Source of the DNA: UBA6144 sp964399165
Lineage (GTDB): Bacteria > Bdellovibrionota > Bacteriovoracia > Bacteriovoracales > Bacteriovoracaceae
Assembly (NCBI GenBank): GCA_964399165.1
Contig: CAYNPO010000007.1
Span: 101,872 to 165,871, forward strand
Direction: 5' to 3'
DNA length: 64,000 nt
In this document: one piece after another, positions 40,538 through 49,622 of the stretch
How positions within the stretch are numbered: position 1 is the stretch's first letter
How the letters are laid out: every line of letters starts with the position of its first letter
Position numbers and translations under genes: made by a program
The notes under the pieces: model-generated
The model's input: only the letters and a program-made list of their open reading frames with translations
Database searches by the model: none
Told to the model about the DNA's origin: nothing

Positions 40538-41706
40538 CAACGGCAGAAGGCCTTGAGCTTCTCCACCATGTCCGTCTCTTCCCAGGTGAATTCCCCGGCC
40601 TTGCCGGAGCGTCCGAAGTGCCCGTAGGCGGCGCTGGGGGAGTAGATCGGACGGAGCAGGTTGAGGCGCTGGATGATGGCCTTGGGGCGCATGTCGAAGA
40701 GCTCGTTGATGGCGGCGGTGAGCTTCAACTCGTCGACCTTGGCGGTGCCGAAGGTGTCGATCAAGAGGCTCATGGGCTTGGCCACGCCAATCGCGTAAGC
40801 GACTTGCACGAGGGCACGGTCGGCGAGGCCCGCCGCCACGACGTTTTTGGCGATGTGGCGTGCCGCATACGCCGCGGAACGATCGACTTTAGAGGGATCT
40901 TTGCCCGAGAAAGCCCCGCCGCCGTGGGCGCCGTGGCCCCCGTAGGTGTCCACGATGATCTTGCGGCCGGTGAGGCCGCAGTCGCCCATGGGCCCACCGA
41001 TGACGAAGCGGCCGGTAGGATTGATGAAGTATTTGGTGTCCTTGTCCACGAGGTGGGTGGGCAGGGTCTTCTTGATGACCTCTTCCATCACCAACTCCTG
41101 CACCTGCTTGAGGGACATGCTTTCGGCGTGCTGGGTAGAGACCACGATGGCGTCCAGGCGCTTGAGCTTGCCGTCGGCGTATTGGGCGGTCACTTGGGTT
41201 TTGCCGTCGGCGCGCAAATCCTTGCCGGGGCCGTTCTTGCGGACGTCGGTGAGCCGGCGGGCGAGTTGGTGGGAAAGGTCGATGGTCACGGGCATGAGGC
41301 TCGGGGTTTCGTTGATGGCGTAGCCGAACATGAGGCCTTGGTCGCCGGCGCCTTGGTCGAGGTAGGTGCCCTCACCTTCATTCACGCCCATGGCGATGTC
41401 CTGGGACTGCTTACCCAGGGCCACGGTCACGCCGCAAGTGTTGGCGTCGAAGCCTTTGTCGGAGTGGTCGTAGCCGATCTTGCGCACGGTCTCGCGGGCG
41501 ATCTCGGAGACGTTCACGTTGGCGGCGGTGGTGACTTCGCCCGCCACTACGATGAGGCCGGTAGTGATGAGGGTTTCACAGGCCACGCGGGACTTGGGGT
41601 CTTGGGCCAGCATGGCGTCCAGGACGGCGTCTGAAATTTGGTCGGCGATCTTGTCCGGGTGGCCCTCGGTCACGGACTCGGAGGTGAACATGTAGTCTTT
41701 CAGCAT
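40537..41706 (-). CDS. metK: S-adenosylmethionine synthetase MetK
   Basis: A 389-residue enzyme from ATG 41706, chosen because AGGAG lies upstream; a longer frame to 41739 would run into the promoter. The TSESVTEGHPDKIADQISDA N-terminus, the GAGDQGLMFGYA loop and GGAFSGKDPSKVDRSAAYAAR motif are diagnostic. It makes S-adenosylmethionine from methionine and ATP in the cytoplasm. Confidence 0.97.
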   Translation of the reverse strand: MLKDYMFTSESVTEGHPDKIADQISDAVLDAMLAQDPKSRVACETLITTGLIVVAGEVTTAANVNVSEIARETVRKIGYDHSDKGFDANTCGVTVALGKQSQDIAMGVNEGEGTYLDQGAGDQGLMFGYAINETPSLMPVTIDLSHQLARRLTDVRKNGPGKDLRADGKTQVTAQYADGKLKRLDAIVVSTQHAESMSLKQVQELVMEEVIKKTLPTHLVDKDTKYFINPTGRFVIGGPMGDCGLTGRKIIVDTYGGHGAHGGGAFSGKDPSKVDRSAAYAARHIAKNVVAAGLADRALVQVAYAIGVAKPMSLLIDTFGTAKVDELKLTAAINELFDMRPKAIIQRLNLLRPIYSPSAAYGHFGRSGKAGEFTWEETDMVEKLKAFCR

Positions 41707-41753
41707 GAGAAGTCTCCTGCGCTCGAGGGGGCCAAACAATTAATAGGCTAGTT

Positions 41754-41783
41754 TTTATACATCCCAGGGGCTTTCCAGGCAAA
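41754..41783 (-). promoter_or_regulatory. Promoter of metK
   Basis: On the minus strand TTGCCT (41778-41783) and TATAAA (41754-41759) are 18 bases apart, between the stop of the upstream gene and the metK start. No S-adenosylmethionine riboswitch can be seen in the 50-base leader. Confidence 0.5.
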
Positions 41784-41788
41784 GGAAA

Positions 41789-43492
41789 TCACCGTGCGAC
41801 GGAGGCCTTAGGGATGAGGGTGAAATAGGTGAAGTAGTGGGGGTTGCGCCAAGAATAGAAAAGCCACAACCCCTCGTGGCGCTTGGCCACATAGATTTTA
41901 TTTTCGAGGGCGTAGGCCAGGTACTCCTGACCGCGGGGGTCTTGAAAACGGTAGAGGTAGCGCAGCTCATTCTTGGCCAGCTTCTCCCGAAGCATGCCCT
42001 GGTCGGGGGCAAGGAGCCCCGCCCGCTCGGGGAATTCCTGGTAATCCTCCCACACGGAGGCCATGTTGATCCGCCCGGGCATGGACGCGCGGGAGAAGTA
42101 ACGGAGGGCCGGGAAATCCTTGCGCGGCTCCCGCAGCAGGGCGAAGGCGATTTCCAAGTTCTCCTTCTGCAGGCGCTTGCCGGTGCGCGAGAGGTCGGGG
42201 CAGAACGCCTTCACCGCCCCCGGCATGTAGTAGTAGGTGAAGGAAAACTCACCCTGCCGGTAGAGCACGTTGAGCCAGCCTTCGGCCTGGATGTCCTTGT
42301 CGGAGAGCGAAGCGCGCAGGTAGGGGTAGAGGTCCTGAGCGGGGTCGAGGCTGCGGTAAAAGGGCACTTGGCTGCGGTTCACCACCACCTGGGCAACGTC
42401 CAGTCGCTCCAGCGCCTCCTCGGCGTCCACGTCCCCCACCTCGTTGTAGAGGATGGTTTCAATAGCATGTAGGGCCTTCATGTTCTCGTCCTGCCGACGC
42501 CACCAGTTCCAGCTCTTGGCCTGCCTGGTGAACACCCACTCCTTGAGCTGCAGGGTGGCTTGGTTGCGCTCGCGGATCAGCGCGCGGGACTTCTGACGGT
42601 TCTCCGGCTCGATGAGGTCACGGTAGAATTGCAAGGTGCGGGCGGTGCGCTCCTCCCACTCGCCCAGGCGATCCACCAGCGCGGGCTTGCCGCGCTCGAG
42701 TTCTTTCTTGAGGCGCCCGAGGGCGTAATCCAGGTCGTAGCGCAGGTCCTCCTCGAGGAAGGCCGTGGGCCGCTCCAGTTGGATCTTGAGCGTGTCCAGG
42801 GTGGTGCGCAGCCACGAGTCGCTGCCGGTATGGTCGGGGTTGTAAGCCCCGTCCTCCAGCAGGCGGCGGTAGAAGAAGGCGTAGTTGGCGATCTGCTTGG
42901 CAGCGCTGCCGGGCTTCTCGCGGAACTCGTCGTAGACCTTGCGGTTCTTAAGGTGGTCCACCGGGTAGGCGTAGTTGGTGAGGAAGCTCACCTTGGCCAA
43001 CATCTCATCCCACTCGCGGCGCAGGTTCACCAAACCGGCGGCGGAGGCTGCTGCGGCCTTCTTGCGAACAGGGCCCTCAGGGGAAGTTTCCCAGGCTTGC
43101 TTGTGCAGTAGCAGCTCGTGGATGCGAGCCTCCACAAGGGCGGTGAGTTTGGAGGGGTCCGGGAGCTTCTTGCGCTTTTGCAGCCGCGCCCTCTTCTCCT
43201 GGATCCAGCGCAGCTTGTGCTCCAGCTCGGGCATGAGCTTTTCCAGAGTCACGAAATCCACGTCCCCCTCGAGCTCGGGAACCCAGTAACCGAGGCCCCG
43301 GTGGCGCTTGAGCAGCCGGTTGAACTCCTCCTCTGTGCCGGCGGGACACAGCTCGCGGCGGTGCTCGTCGTCCAACTTCAGGTAACGGGACAGGGTCGCG
43401 CCCTGCTGGGAGGGCGCCAGCGGCGAGGCGCAGGACTGCGCGACGCCGAGGCAGGCGGTGAGGAGGATGGCCTTAGCGCAGTTGCTGGACAA
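41789..43492 (-). CDS. Exported protein with a SleB-like cell-wall hydrolase region
   Basis: A 567-residue protein with an N-terminal export signal; LTAC at 11-14 or QSC at 19-21 could make it a lipoprotein. The middle (about 80-320) is charged and helical. Residues 341-380 contain ILYNEVGDVDAEEAL then AQVVVNR, and 405-418 contain LNVLYRQGEFSF. The spacing resembles the catalytic-Glu, VVxNR and QFSF segments of SleB-type muramidases, with Glu351 in the catalytic position. The similarity is partial, so the call is tentative. Its start overlaps the end of mpl by 20 bases, linking it with cell-wall recycling. Confidence 0.6.
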   Translation of the reverse strand: MSSNCAKAILLTACLGVAQSCASPLAPSQQGATLSRYLKLDDEHRRELCPAGTEEEFNRLLKRHRGLGYWVPELEGDVDFVTLEKLMPELEHKLRWIQEKRARLQKRKKLPDPSKLTALVEARIHELLLHKQAWETSPEGPVRKKAAAASAAGLVNLRREWDEMLAKVSFLTNYAYPVDHLKNRKVYDEFREKPGSAAKQIANYAFFYRRLLEDGAYNPDHTGSDSWLRTTLDTLKIQLERPTAFLEEDLRYDLDYALGRLKKELERGKPALVDRLGEWEERTARTLQFYRDLIEPENRQKSRALIRERNQATLQLKEWVFTRQAKSWNWWRRQDENMKALHAIETILYNEVGDVDAEEALERLDVAQVVVNRSQVPFYRSLDPAQDLYPYLRASLSDKDIQAEGWLNVLYRQGEFSFTYYYMPGAVKAFCPDLSRTGKRLQKENLEIAFALLREPRKDFPALRYFSRASMPGRINMASVWEDYQEFPERAGLLAPDQGMLREKLAKNELRYLYRFQDPRGQEYLAYALENKIYVAKRHEGLWLFYSWRNPHYFTYFTLIPKASVAR

Positions 43493-44924
43493 AATCCGAC
43501 TCCCACAATCCCAGGCACGTCCGGTTGCTCAGCACCAACAACACGTCCCCGTCCTTCACCTGAACATCGATGGCCTCGCGCAGCGGAGCCAGGGCGGACA
43601 CACAGGCGGCCGGCTTGCCATGCTTCTCGGTGATCTCGCGGGCCAACCGCGGGCCGTCCAAGTCCTTGCTCCCTAGGGCAGTCGTCGCCAAATCCGGCTT
43701 GGCGATGATGACGGCGTCGCTGTTGGCGAGGCTATCGCGGAACTCTTCCTGGAAAACGTTGGAACGGGCGGTGGCGGACACCGGCTCGAAGACGGTGACG
43801 ATGCGCTTGCCCTTGAAGCGGGCGCGGATGGCGTCCAAGGTCACGTTGATGGCCCGGGGGTGGTGGGCGAAGTCGTCGACGACTACGGCCCCCTTGTACT
43901 TGCCGCGCACTTCCTGGCGGCGCTTGACCATGCCGAGGCTTTTGGCCGCTTTCTGCAATTGGGGAATGGCGACGCCCTCGGCATGCAGGAAGAGCAGGCA
44001 GGCGGAGAGGTTGAGCACGTTGTGGCCGCCCACCACGGAGGATTCGAAGGGCACCTCCTGGCCGGCGAGCTTCAGGGTGAAGCGGCTGCCCTCTTCACGG
44101 GACTCGACTTTGTGCGGACCAGCCTCGGCGCCGGGGCCGTAGGCGATCCAACTCTTGGCCGGAGAATTGCCCTTGTACTCATCCCAGAGTTTCTTGGCGG
44201 ATGGGTATTCGAGGTTCATGATCACGTGCCCGGTGAGCTTGGGCAATACGTCCCGGAATTCGTCCTCGATCTTCTCCACGCTGCTAAAGATGTCGGCGTG
44301 GTCGAATTCAAGCGAGGTCAGGATCATGTGCTTGAGCTCATAGAGGCGGAACTTGGAAATTTTATGGAAGTAACCCGAATCGTACTCGTCGCCTTCGATG
44401 GGGAAGTACTTCCCCTTACCCAGGCGCGCGGGATCGCGGCCGTCGATGGTGCCGCCGACGAGGTAGCCGGGCTCGAGCCCCAGGTTCTCCAGCAGCTGGG
44501 CCATGAAGTAGGTGGTGGTGGTCTTGCCGTGGGTGCCGCAGATCCCGATCACCTGCAAGGGCTTGAGCACCAGGGCCCCCAGGGCCGCGGGGAACGACGT
44601 GAATGGCACGCCAGCCTGCTCGATCATACGCGCCTGCTCCGATTTCCCGGAGAGAGAGTTCCCCACCACGATCAAGTCGTAGTGCTTGAGGAAATCTGGG
44701 GTGGCTGCGTCGAGTTTATGCAGGGGAATGCCCGTGCTCTCGAGGTAAGTCGACATCGGGGGATAGAACGCGGAGTCCGCGCCCTCCACCAGCAGGCCGG
44801 CCTGCTTCATCAGCACTGCCGCGGGGCCCATGCCCGCGCCACAAATGCGGTAGAAAAATATTTTCTTGAAGTCGCCACGCCGGCGAATGAGTTCTTCCTG
44901 GGTGATCAAACGCGTGAGGTCCAT
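43473..44924 (-). CDS. mpl: UDP-N-acetylmuramate:tripeptide ligase Mpl
   Basis: A 483-residue Mur-ligase family protein with an N-terminal nucleotide-binding domain (ICGAGMGPAA), ATP loop GTHGKTTT (130-137), and VVVDDFAHHP in the C-terminal half. Length and the YFPIEGDEYDSGYFHKISKF segment separate Mpl from MurC. It rejoins recycled murein tripeptide to UDP-MurNAc in the cytoplasm. It is co-transcribed with the overlapping hydrolase-like gene. Confidence 0.9.
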   Translation of the reverse strand: MDLTRLITQEELIRRRGDFKKIFFYRICGAGMGPAAVLMKQAGLLVEGADSAFYPPMSTYLESTGIPLHKLDAATPDFLKHYDLIVVGNSLSGKSEQARMIEQAGVPFTSFPAALGALVLKPLQVIGICGTHGKTTTTYFMAQLLENLGLEPGYLVGGTIDGRDPARLGKGKYFPIEGDEYDSGYFHKISKFRLYELKHMILTSLEFDHADIFSSVEKIEDEFRDVLPKLTGHVIMNLEYPSAKKLWDEYKGNSPAKSWIAYGPGAEAGPHKVESREEGSRFTLKLAGQEVPFESSVVGGHNVLNLSACLLFLHAEGVAIPQLQKAAKSLGMVKRRQEVRGKYKGAVVVDDFAHHPRAINVTLDAIRARFKGKRIVTVFEPVSATARSNVFQEEFRDSLANSDAVIIAKPDLATTALGSKDLDGPRLAREITEKHGKPAACVSALAPLREAIDVQVKDGDVLLVLSNRTCLGLWESDFVQQLR

Positions 44925-44988
44925 GGGGCTCCTTGGGAATGACCCATTTTACCAAAAACGCGTGAGCTTGGCGGGGAAGATCAATTGC

Positions 44989-45005
44989 CCGAGCGGGGCG
45001 CTCGG
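44989..45005 (-). terminator. Hairpin after the APP1-like phosphatase gene
   Basis: CCGAGCG (44989-44995) and CGCTCGG (44999-45005) pair perfectly around three bases, immediately after the stop at 45007. There is only a weak AATT after it on the minus strand, so terminator function is likely but not certain. Confidence 0.4.
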
Positions 45006-45006
45006 A

Positions 45007-45738
45007 TCACCGGCAGATGCCTTCGACCTTCTCTTGCACGAGCATGGCCTCGCCAGCGGGGAAAGTGGCAGTGGGATAGTCGTGGGAAAGGGTTTGGGGG
45101 CACCAGGAGAAGTGCGGGATGACGTACTTTGCGGGGGAGCGGGTGATCACTCCGGCGACGTCGGGCAACGCGTCCCAGGGGAAGCGGCCGGCCAAAGCCT
45201 CGTTGGCGGCGATGTCGTAAGCGGTGACGTAGGGGATCTGGCTCGGAGGCAAGGGCCGGTTCTTGACCGTGCGGATGTAGATGGCCTTCACGCGTCCAGG
45301 CTCAAGCGTCTGCTTGAAGTGCTCGTACACATTGTGGTCATGACCGACGTCGTCGCCCAGGAACACCAGGTCTTCGCCGGGGTGCTTGGCCAGGATCTTG
45401 TTGATGCGTTTCACCTTGTAGTCGAAGGTGCCCTCGCCCATGTTGTCCCGGGTGTAGAGACCCGTCACCTTGAGACCGAACTTCTTGAACAGGGATCTGA
45501 TGCGCGGCTGGGCAAGGCTCCATGAGCCGGTCACGACATAAAAGGCGCTGCGGCCCGGCTGAGGCGCGCGCAGGTAGGTGGGCATGCCAGCGAACACCTT
45601 GCTCGAAAAAACACCGTTCCAGGTGGCGGTCCAGTTGTTGTCCGATTGCGTGATCTTGATCGTGTCGTCCAGGTCGCTTATCACCACGTAGGCGTGTGAG
45701 GGTGCGGAAACCAACAAGGCGAAAATCAGCGCGAGCAT
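45007..45738 (-). CDS. Secreted APP1-like HAD-type phosphatase
   Basis: A 243-residue protein from ATG 45738, which has AGGAG upstream and gives a clean signal peptide (MLALIFALLVSAPSHA). The mature part opens with VVISDLDDTIK, the DxDxT nucleophile motif, and contains FYVVTGSWSL and LVFLGDDVGHD, as in the catalytic domain of APP1 phosphatidate phosphatases. Export implies a periplasmic or extracellular substrate. It is monocistronic, with a hairpin after it. Confidence 0.82.
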   Translation of the reverse strand: MLALIFALLVSAPSHAYVVISDLDDTIKITQSDNNWTATWNGVFSSKVFAGMPTYLRAPQPGRSAFYVVTGSWSLAQPRIRSLFKKFGLKVTGLYTRDNMGEGTFDYKVKRINKILAKHPGEDLVFLGDDVGHDHNVYEHFKQTLEPGRVKAIYIRTVKNRPLPPSQIPYVTAYDIAANEALAGRFPWDALPDVAGVITRSPAKYVIPHFSWCPQTLSHDYPTATFPAGEAMLVQEKVEGICR

Positions 45739-45835
45739 CCTGCTTCTCCTAGGCGTGGGGCGCATCCTGCGCCCGTCGCTTCTCATCTTACTCACGCAGC
45801 CGGGAAATTCTCCCGGGGCAAAAAAGGCTTTTGGT

Positions 45836-47407
45836 CTAGAAAGCGTCCGTCCGGATTTCCGCCCATTGGCGCTCCCAGCGCGCAGGCGCCTTACGGACCC
45901 ACTCGCCTTCCGGGACCCACTCCACCAGCTCTTGGTAGCTTTTCACGTCAAACTGGCCTGTGCGGCGGCGCAAGTGATGGGGCCGTAGGTCACGATGGGA
46001 GTGCAGTCCCATTGCCCCCAAGATCTCGGCCACGGCATGCAACGTCTGCCCGTGGAAGTTTTTCACGCGCGTGCGCTTGTCCGCGACCACCAGGCCCTTC
46101 ACCAAGTGAGGATCCTGGGTCGCCACGCCGGTGGGGCATTCGTTGGTGTTGCAGCGGAGGGCCTGGATGCATCCCAGGGAGAGCAAAAACGGGCGCGCGG
46201 CGTACATCACGTCTACGCCAAGGCACATGAGCCTGATCAATCCAAAGGCGGTGGTGAGTTTGCCCGAGGCGAACACGCGCACCTCATTCTTGAGCCCGAA
46301 GCCGCGCAGGGTATTCACCACGAACACGATGGCATCAAGGCCTGGCATGCCCACGTGGTTGGAGAACTCAAGCGGCGCCGCGCCCGTGCCGCCTTCCCCG
46401 CCGTCTACCGAGACGTAGTCCGGACAAGTGCCTGTTTCCACCATGGCCTTGCAGAGGGCGATGAAGTCCTCTTCCTTGCCCACGCACAGTTTGACGCCGA
46501 CGGGCTTTCCTCCAGAAAGGCCGCGCAGCTGGTGCACGAACGACAAGAGCTCCTTAGGGGTCGAGAACGCCGAGTGTCCCGGTGGCGAGATCACGTCTTT
46601 GCCCAGGGGAACGTTGCGGATGCGAGCGATCTCGGGCGTGAGTTTCTCCTTGGGCAGGATCCCACCGTGGCCGGGCTTGGCGCCTTGGGAGAGCTTGATC
46701 TCCACCATCTTCACGCGTGGATCCTTCGCCTTATCCGCGAAGAGCATGGGGTCGAATTTCCCTTCGGCGTCCCGACAACCGAAATAGCCGGTGCCAATCT
46801 GCCAGATGACGTCCCCTCCGTTCTCCAAATGCCAATCGGACAGACCACCCTCGCCCGTGTTGTGGGCGAAGCCGCCATCTTTGGCGCCACCGTTGAGGGC
46901 CAAGACCGCGTTCTTCGAGAGTGAGCCATAGCTCATGGCGGAGATGTTGAAGATGCTGGCCTCATAAGGTTGGCGGCAGTCCTTCCCTCCCACTCGCACC
47001 CGCAGGCTCTTGGGGTCCACGTGGATGGGGCGCATGGAGTGGCCCACGAACTCGTAGCCTTCGCGGTAGACGTCCTGCTGGGTGCCGAATGGGATAGTGT
47101 CGGTCACTTTCTTCGCCCGTTGGTAGACCACGGAACGGTTCTCACGGTTGATCGGAGTCCCGTCCGTGTTGCTCTCCACGAAATACTGATTGATCTCGGG
47201 ACGGATCATTTCAAACAGGTAGCGGAAGTTGCCCAGCAGGGGAAAGTTACGGCGGATGGCGTGCTTGCTCTGGCAGACGTCGATAAGGCCTTGGACGATG
47301 AGGGGCACCAGCACCGTGAGGGAGTAGAGTCCCGGGGGCCAGACGAAGTAGAACACCACGTTGACCGCGACCGCGATGGCGGCGAAAACGAAGAACAAGG
47401 ACCTCAT
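45836..47407 (-). CDS. Membrane-anchored FMN-binding glutamate synthase-like protein
   Basis: A 523-residue protein with two hydrophobic segments at the N-terminus (about 4-22 and 27-46), then the FMN-binding TIM barrel of the glutamate synthase central domain: SAMSYGSLSKNAVLALNGGA, SQGAKPGHGGILP and VDGGEGGTGAAP. The CNTNECPTG segment supplies Cys residues of the Fe-S loop. Proteins of this stand-alone type (YerD-like) lack the glutaminase domain, so the physiological reaction is uncertain. GGAGG precedes the ATG. Confidence 0.88.
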   Translation of the reverse strand: MRSLFFVFAAIAVAVNVVFYFVWPPGLYSLTVLVPLIVQGLIDVCQSKHAIRRNFPLLGNFRYLFEMIRPEINQYFVESNTDGTPINRENRSVVYQRAKKVTDTIPFGTQQDVYREGYEFVGHSMRPIHVDPKSLRVRVGGKDCRQPYEASIFNISAMSYGSLSKNAVLALNGGAKDGGFAHNTGEGGLSDWHLENGGDVIWQIGTGYFGCRDAEGKFDPMLFADKAKDPRVKMVEIKLSQGAKPGHGGILPKEKLTPEIARIRNVPLGKDVISPPGHSAFSTPKELLSFVHQLRGLSGGKPVGVKLCVGKEEDFIALCKAMVETGTCPDYVSVDGGEGGTGAAPLEFSNHVGMPGLDAIVFVVNTLRGFGLKNEVRVFASGKLTTAFGLIRLMCLGVDVMYAARPFLLSLGCIQALRCNTNECPTGVATQDPHLVKGLVVADKRTRVKNFHGQTLHAVAEILGAMGLHSHRDLRPHHLRRRTGQFDVKSYQELVEWVPEGEWVRKAPARWERQWAEIRTDAF

Positions 47408-47461
47408 GTCACTTCCTCCGGGACTAAGCTATATGTCCTTACAGGATAACCCGGAAGCCCC

Positions 47462-48340
47462 TCACCGCCAGACGATTTCTCCCACGGCGCGTCGGATTTC
47501 GTTGAGTCCTTCCTTCAGGTACCAGCCGTCCCGTGTGGCGTTGGAAAGTATCACGTGGCCACGCCGTTTTTCGGCGTCTATCCAGACGGAAGTGCCGGTG
47601 AAACCAAGATGGCCAATAGTCTTGGCCGAGCAACCTTTGCCCGCTAGCGTTTGCTCGGGATTCTCCACCCGGTCCCAGCCAAAAACGAAACGATGGGGTG
47701 TGCGGGCTATTTCCCCGGAGACTTGGGCGATGAACCCGGTCTTTTTTTCCAGGTTGAGAAGCGTGCGGCAAACCCCATGGACGGTTCCAAAGAGACCCGC
47801 GTGGGAGCAGAAGGTTTTCAGGTTCCAGGCGTTGGGGTCATGCACTTCACCGATGATGTCGCGCCCTTCCCGCTCACCGGTCTTGGGGCAATGGGCGTCG
47901 CCAGGCAAGTCGCGCCAAAACCGCACTTGCTCATCCCAAATGGCGGAGGCGTCCGCCTTCATTTTTCGGCCGGTGCGTTTCTCATACTCAAGCATGACCC
48001 TGAGGGCCGAGAAGTCCGAGTAGAAGGTGGGTGACTCCTTCACCTCATAGGCCAACAACTGCTCCCGCCATCCTTGCCGCGGCAGCAGGCCCCAGGCATA
48101 TAAACCCGCCCGGTGCTCGAGCAACAGCCGCATCTCAGGCGTGAAATCACTCCCATGCAAGTGAAAGACAGCCGCATTCACCAGCACCTTACTCACGGAC
48201 GCCAAGTCAAACCAAGTGGCTGGTCGCGACTCCCACGCCTCAAAGTCCCCGCGGGCAAAATCCACCACCCCCACCGCCAGGTGGTCCAGGTGCTCCTGAT
48301 GGGGCAGCATCAGCTGCGCGACCCGCTTAATTTCTTCCAT
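47462..48340 (-). CDS. Serine beta-lactamase-like hydrolase
   Basis: A 292-residue protein from ATG 48340. The longer frame to 48496 would overlap the divergent gene. The SxxK motif is SVSK (48-51, in FDLASVSKV), the YxN equivalent is YSD (107-109), and HLGFTGTS near the C-terminus takes the place of KTG (HxG type). This is the class C/AmpH-like penicillin-binding fold. No signal peptide is evident, so it may act in the cytoplasm; the substrate may be an ester or peptide rather than an antibiotic. It is divergent from the SdpI-like gene. Confidence 0.8.
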   Translation of the reverse strand: MEEIKRVAQLMLPHQEHLDHLAVGVVDFARGDFEAWESRPATWFDLASVSKVLVNAAVFHLHGSDFTPEMRLLLEHRAGLYAWGLLPRQGWREQLLAYEVKESPTFYSDFSALRVMLEYEKRTGRKMKADASAIWDEQVRFWRDLPGDAHCPKTGEREGRDIIGEVHDPNAWNLKTFCSHAGLFGTVHGVCRTLLNLEKKTGFIAQVSGEIARTPHRFVFGWDRVENPEQTLAGKGCSAKTIGHLGFTGTSVWIDAEKRRGHVILSNATRDGWYLKEGLNEIRRAVGEIVWR

Positions 48341-48385
48341 GCTCCTAGAATACGCCGAGCTGGGCCTTTGTGATAGCATCCAGAC

Positions 48386-48700
48386 ATGGACCAAGCCGCC
48401 TTGAACGTCCTCATCCTGGGCACCATCCTTTTCTGCGCTGGCCTCCCCCTTTTCCTCCGCGCGGTGCCACGCAACCTCTGGTATGGCTTCCGCCATCCCC
48501 GCACCCTAGCCGACGACACCACTTGGTACCCTGCCAACCGCCGCGTGGGCGGGGGCCTTACTCTGGTGGGCGTGGTGGCCGTAATGATCGCTTTACTCCT
48601 GCCAGCCAGGATCGCGCAGTGGTTGGGTCTAGCGGTGCTTCTCATAGGAGTCGTGGCGGTAACTGTGGATGGCGTCGTGTGGCTCCGCAAACGTGACTAA
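48386..48700 (+). CDS. SdpI/YhfL-family small membrane protein
   Basis: A 104-residue protein with three transmembrane helices. The segment NLWYGFRHPRTLADDTTWYPANRRVGG between helices 1 and 2 in two stretches (WYGFRHPRT, then WYPANRRVGG) matches the SdpI family, which includes immunity proteins against the Bacillus SDP toxin. The function here is unknown. It overlaps the end of the HNH nuclease gene by four bases on the opposite strand. Confidence 0.8.
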   Translation: MDQAALNVLILGTILFCAGLPLFLRAVPRNLWYGFRHPRTLADDTTWYPANRRVGGGLTLVGVVAVMIALLLPARIAQWLGLAVLLIGVVAVTVDGVVWLRKRD

Positions 48701-49482
48701 GTCAGCTTCATCCGGTCTTTAGGCTGTAGCCCCTGCCGGAAAGCAGCCCTTTGGTTGCAAGAGCGGCACAAGATACGCAGGTTCTCCGCTGTATCAGCCC
48801 CGCCCATGCTTTTTGGCCGCCGATGGTCAATCTCCAGCCGATAGATGGAGCCGCAATTGCTGCACTTCCCCTGATCTCTCCCAAAAACAGTCCGCACCAC
48901 TTGCGCTCCCGAAGACGCCCGGGGCTTGGACACGAGGTTGAAGCGCTTCCTCTCCGTCACCTCCACGGTTTCTTTGAGGGCATACTTCACGGGGTCAGGC
49001 TCGCTTGGCTTCAAGGCTTGGAGTTTACCCCTGAGGTCCCATGCCTCTTCATCGATTTTGATGGTGTAGAAACGCGGTTGACCTTTGATCTTAGCGATAT
49101 GGTCTTTCACCTCTTCACCACTCTTATTCTCCACATCCGCGAGAATGCGTGCCTGCTTTTCAGGAGGAGCGAATTTGAACTCACCCATGACGGTGGAGAT
49201 GGTGTTTAGGTTCAGGCTCCCCTCTTGGATTTTGCGCTCCAGGTGGGGCATGGTTCCCAGGGCCCGCGCGGCTACGATGCGGCGTTGGGCCGCCCCTTCC
49301 GAATACTTCAGCTCATGGACGAGATAAGCCCACAAGCTGGGCTGCTTAAGATCGCAGTAAAGCTTGCGTCGATCCACTTCCTTAATGTGCCAAAGAAGTT
49401 CGGTCGTAATCCGCCGCTCGCGGGCGGCCAGCGATTTCGTGTCCGCCAGGAGCGTCTGGTCAGTAAGGTGTTCAAGTCGCAT
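48697..49482 (-). CDS. HNH endonuclease-domain protein
   Basis: A 261-residue protein from ATG 49482, with GGGAGG upstream. The N-terminal helical region (SLAARERRITTELLWHIKEVDRRKLY and YSEGAAQRRIVAARAL) is of a type seen in multicopy HNH proteins of Bdellovibrionota and relatives. The C-terminal nuclease has Cys pairs CSNC and CRSC, the EIDHRRP motif and NLRILCRSCN. Its biological role is unknown; multicopy relatives behave like mobile or selfish genes. A perfect 41-base palindrome lies about 95 bases upstream. Confidence 0.85.
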   Translation of the reverse strand: MRLEHLTDQTLLADTKSLAARERRITTELLWHIKEVDRRKLYCDLKQPSLWAYLVHELKYSEGAAQRRIVAARALGTMPHLERKIQEGSLNLNTISTVMGEFKFAPPEKQARILADVENKSGEEVKDHIAKIKGQPRFYTIKIDEEAWDLRGKLQALKPSEPDPVKYALKETVEVTERKRFNLVSKPRASSGAQVVRTVFGRDQGKCSNCGSIYRLEIDHRRPKSMGGADTAENLRILCRSCNQRAAFRQGLQPKDRMKLT

Positions 49483-49576
49483 CGGTCCTCCCATAGGGAG
49501 GCACTACCACGTGGAGAGGTTAAGCGTGGCCGCGCGACCACTCCTCTCACCAGATTTTGCAAAAGTGAAATAGTAC

Positions 49577-49617
49577 TAACGCGAGTTCACCTCCGCTGCG
49601 GAGGTGAACTCGCGTTA
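49577..49617. repeat. Perfect 41-base palindrome (20-base arms) between ppdK and the HNH gene
   Basis: TAACGCGAGTTCACCTCCGC at 49577-49596 and its exact reverse complement at 49598-49617 surround a single T. It begins six bases after the ppdK stop on the minus strand. It could act as a terminator or message stabiliser, but perfect arms this long without a U-run also fit a REP-like or mobile-element end. Confidence 0.75.
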
Positions 49618-49622
49618 AGTCC

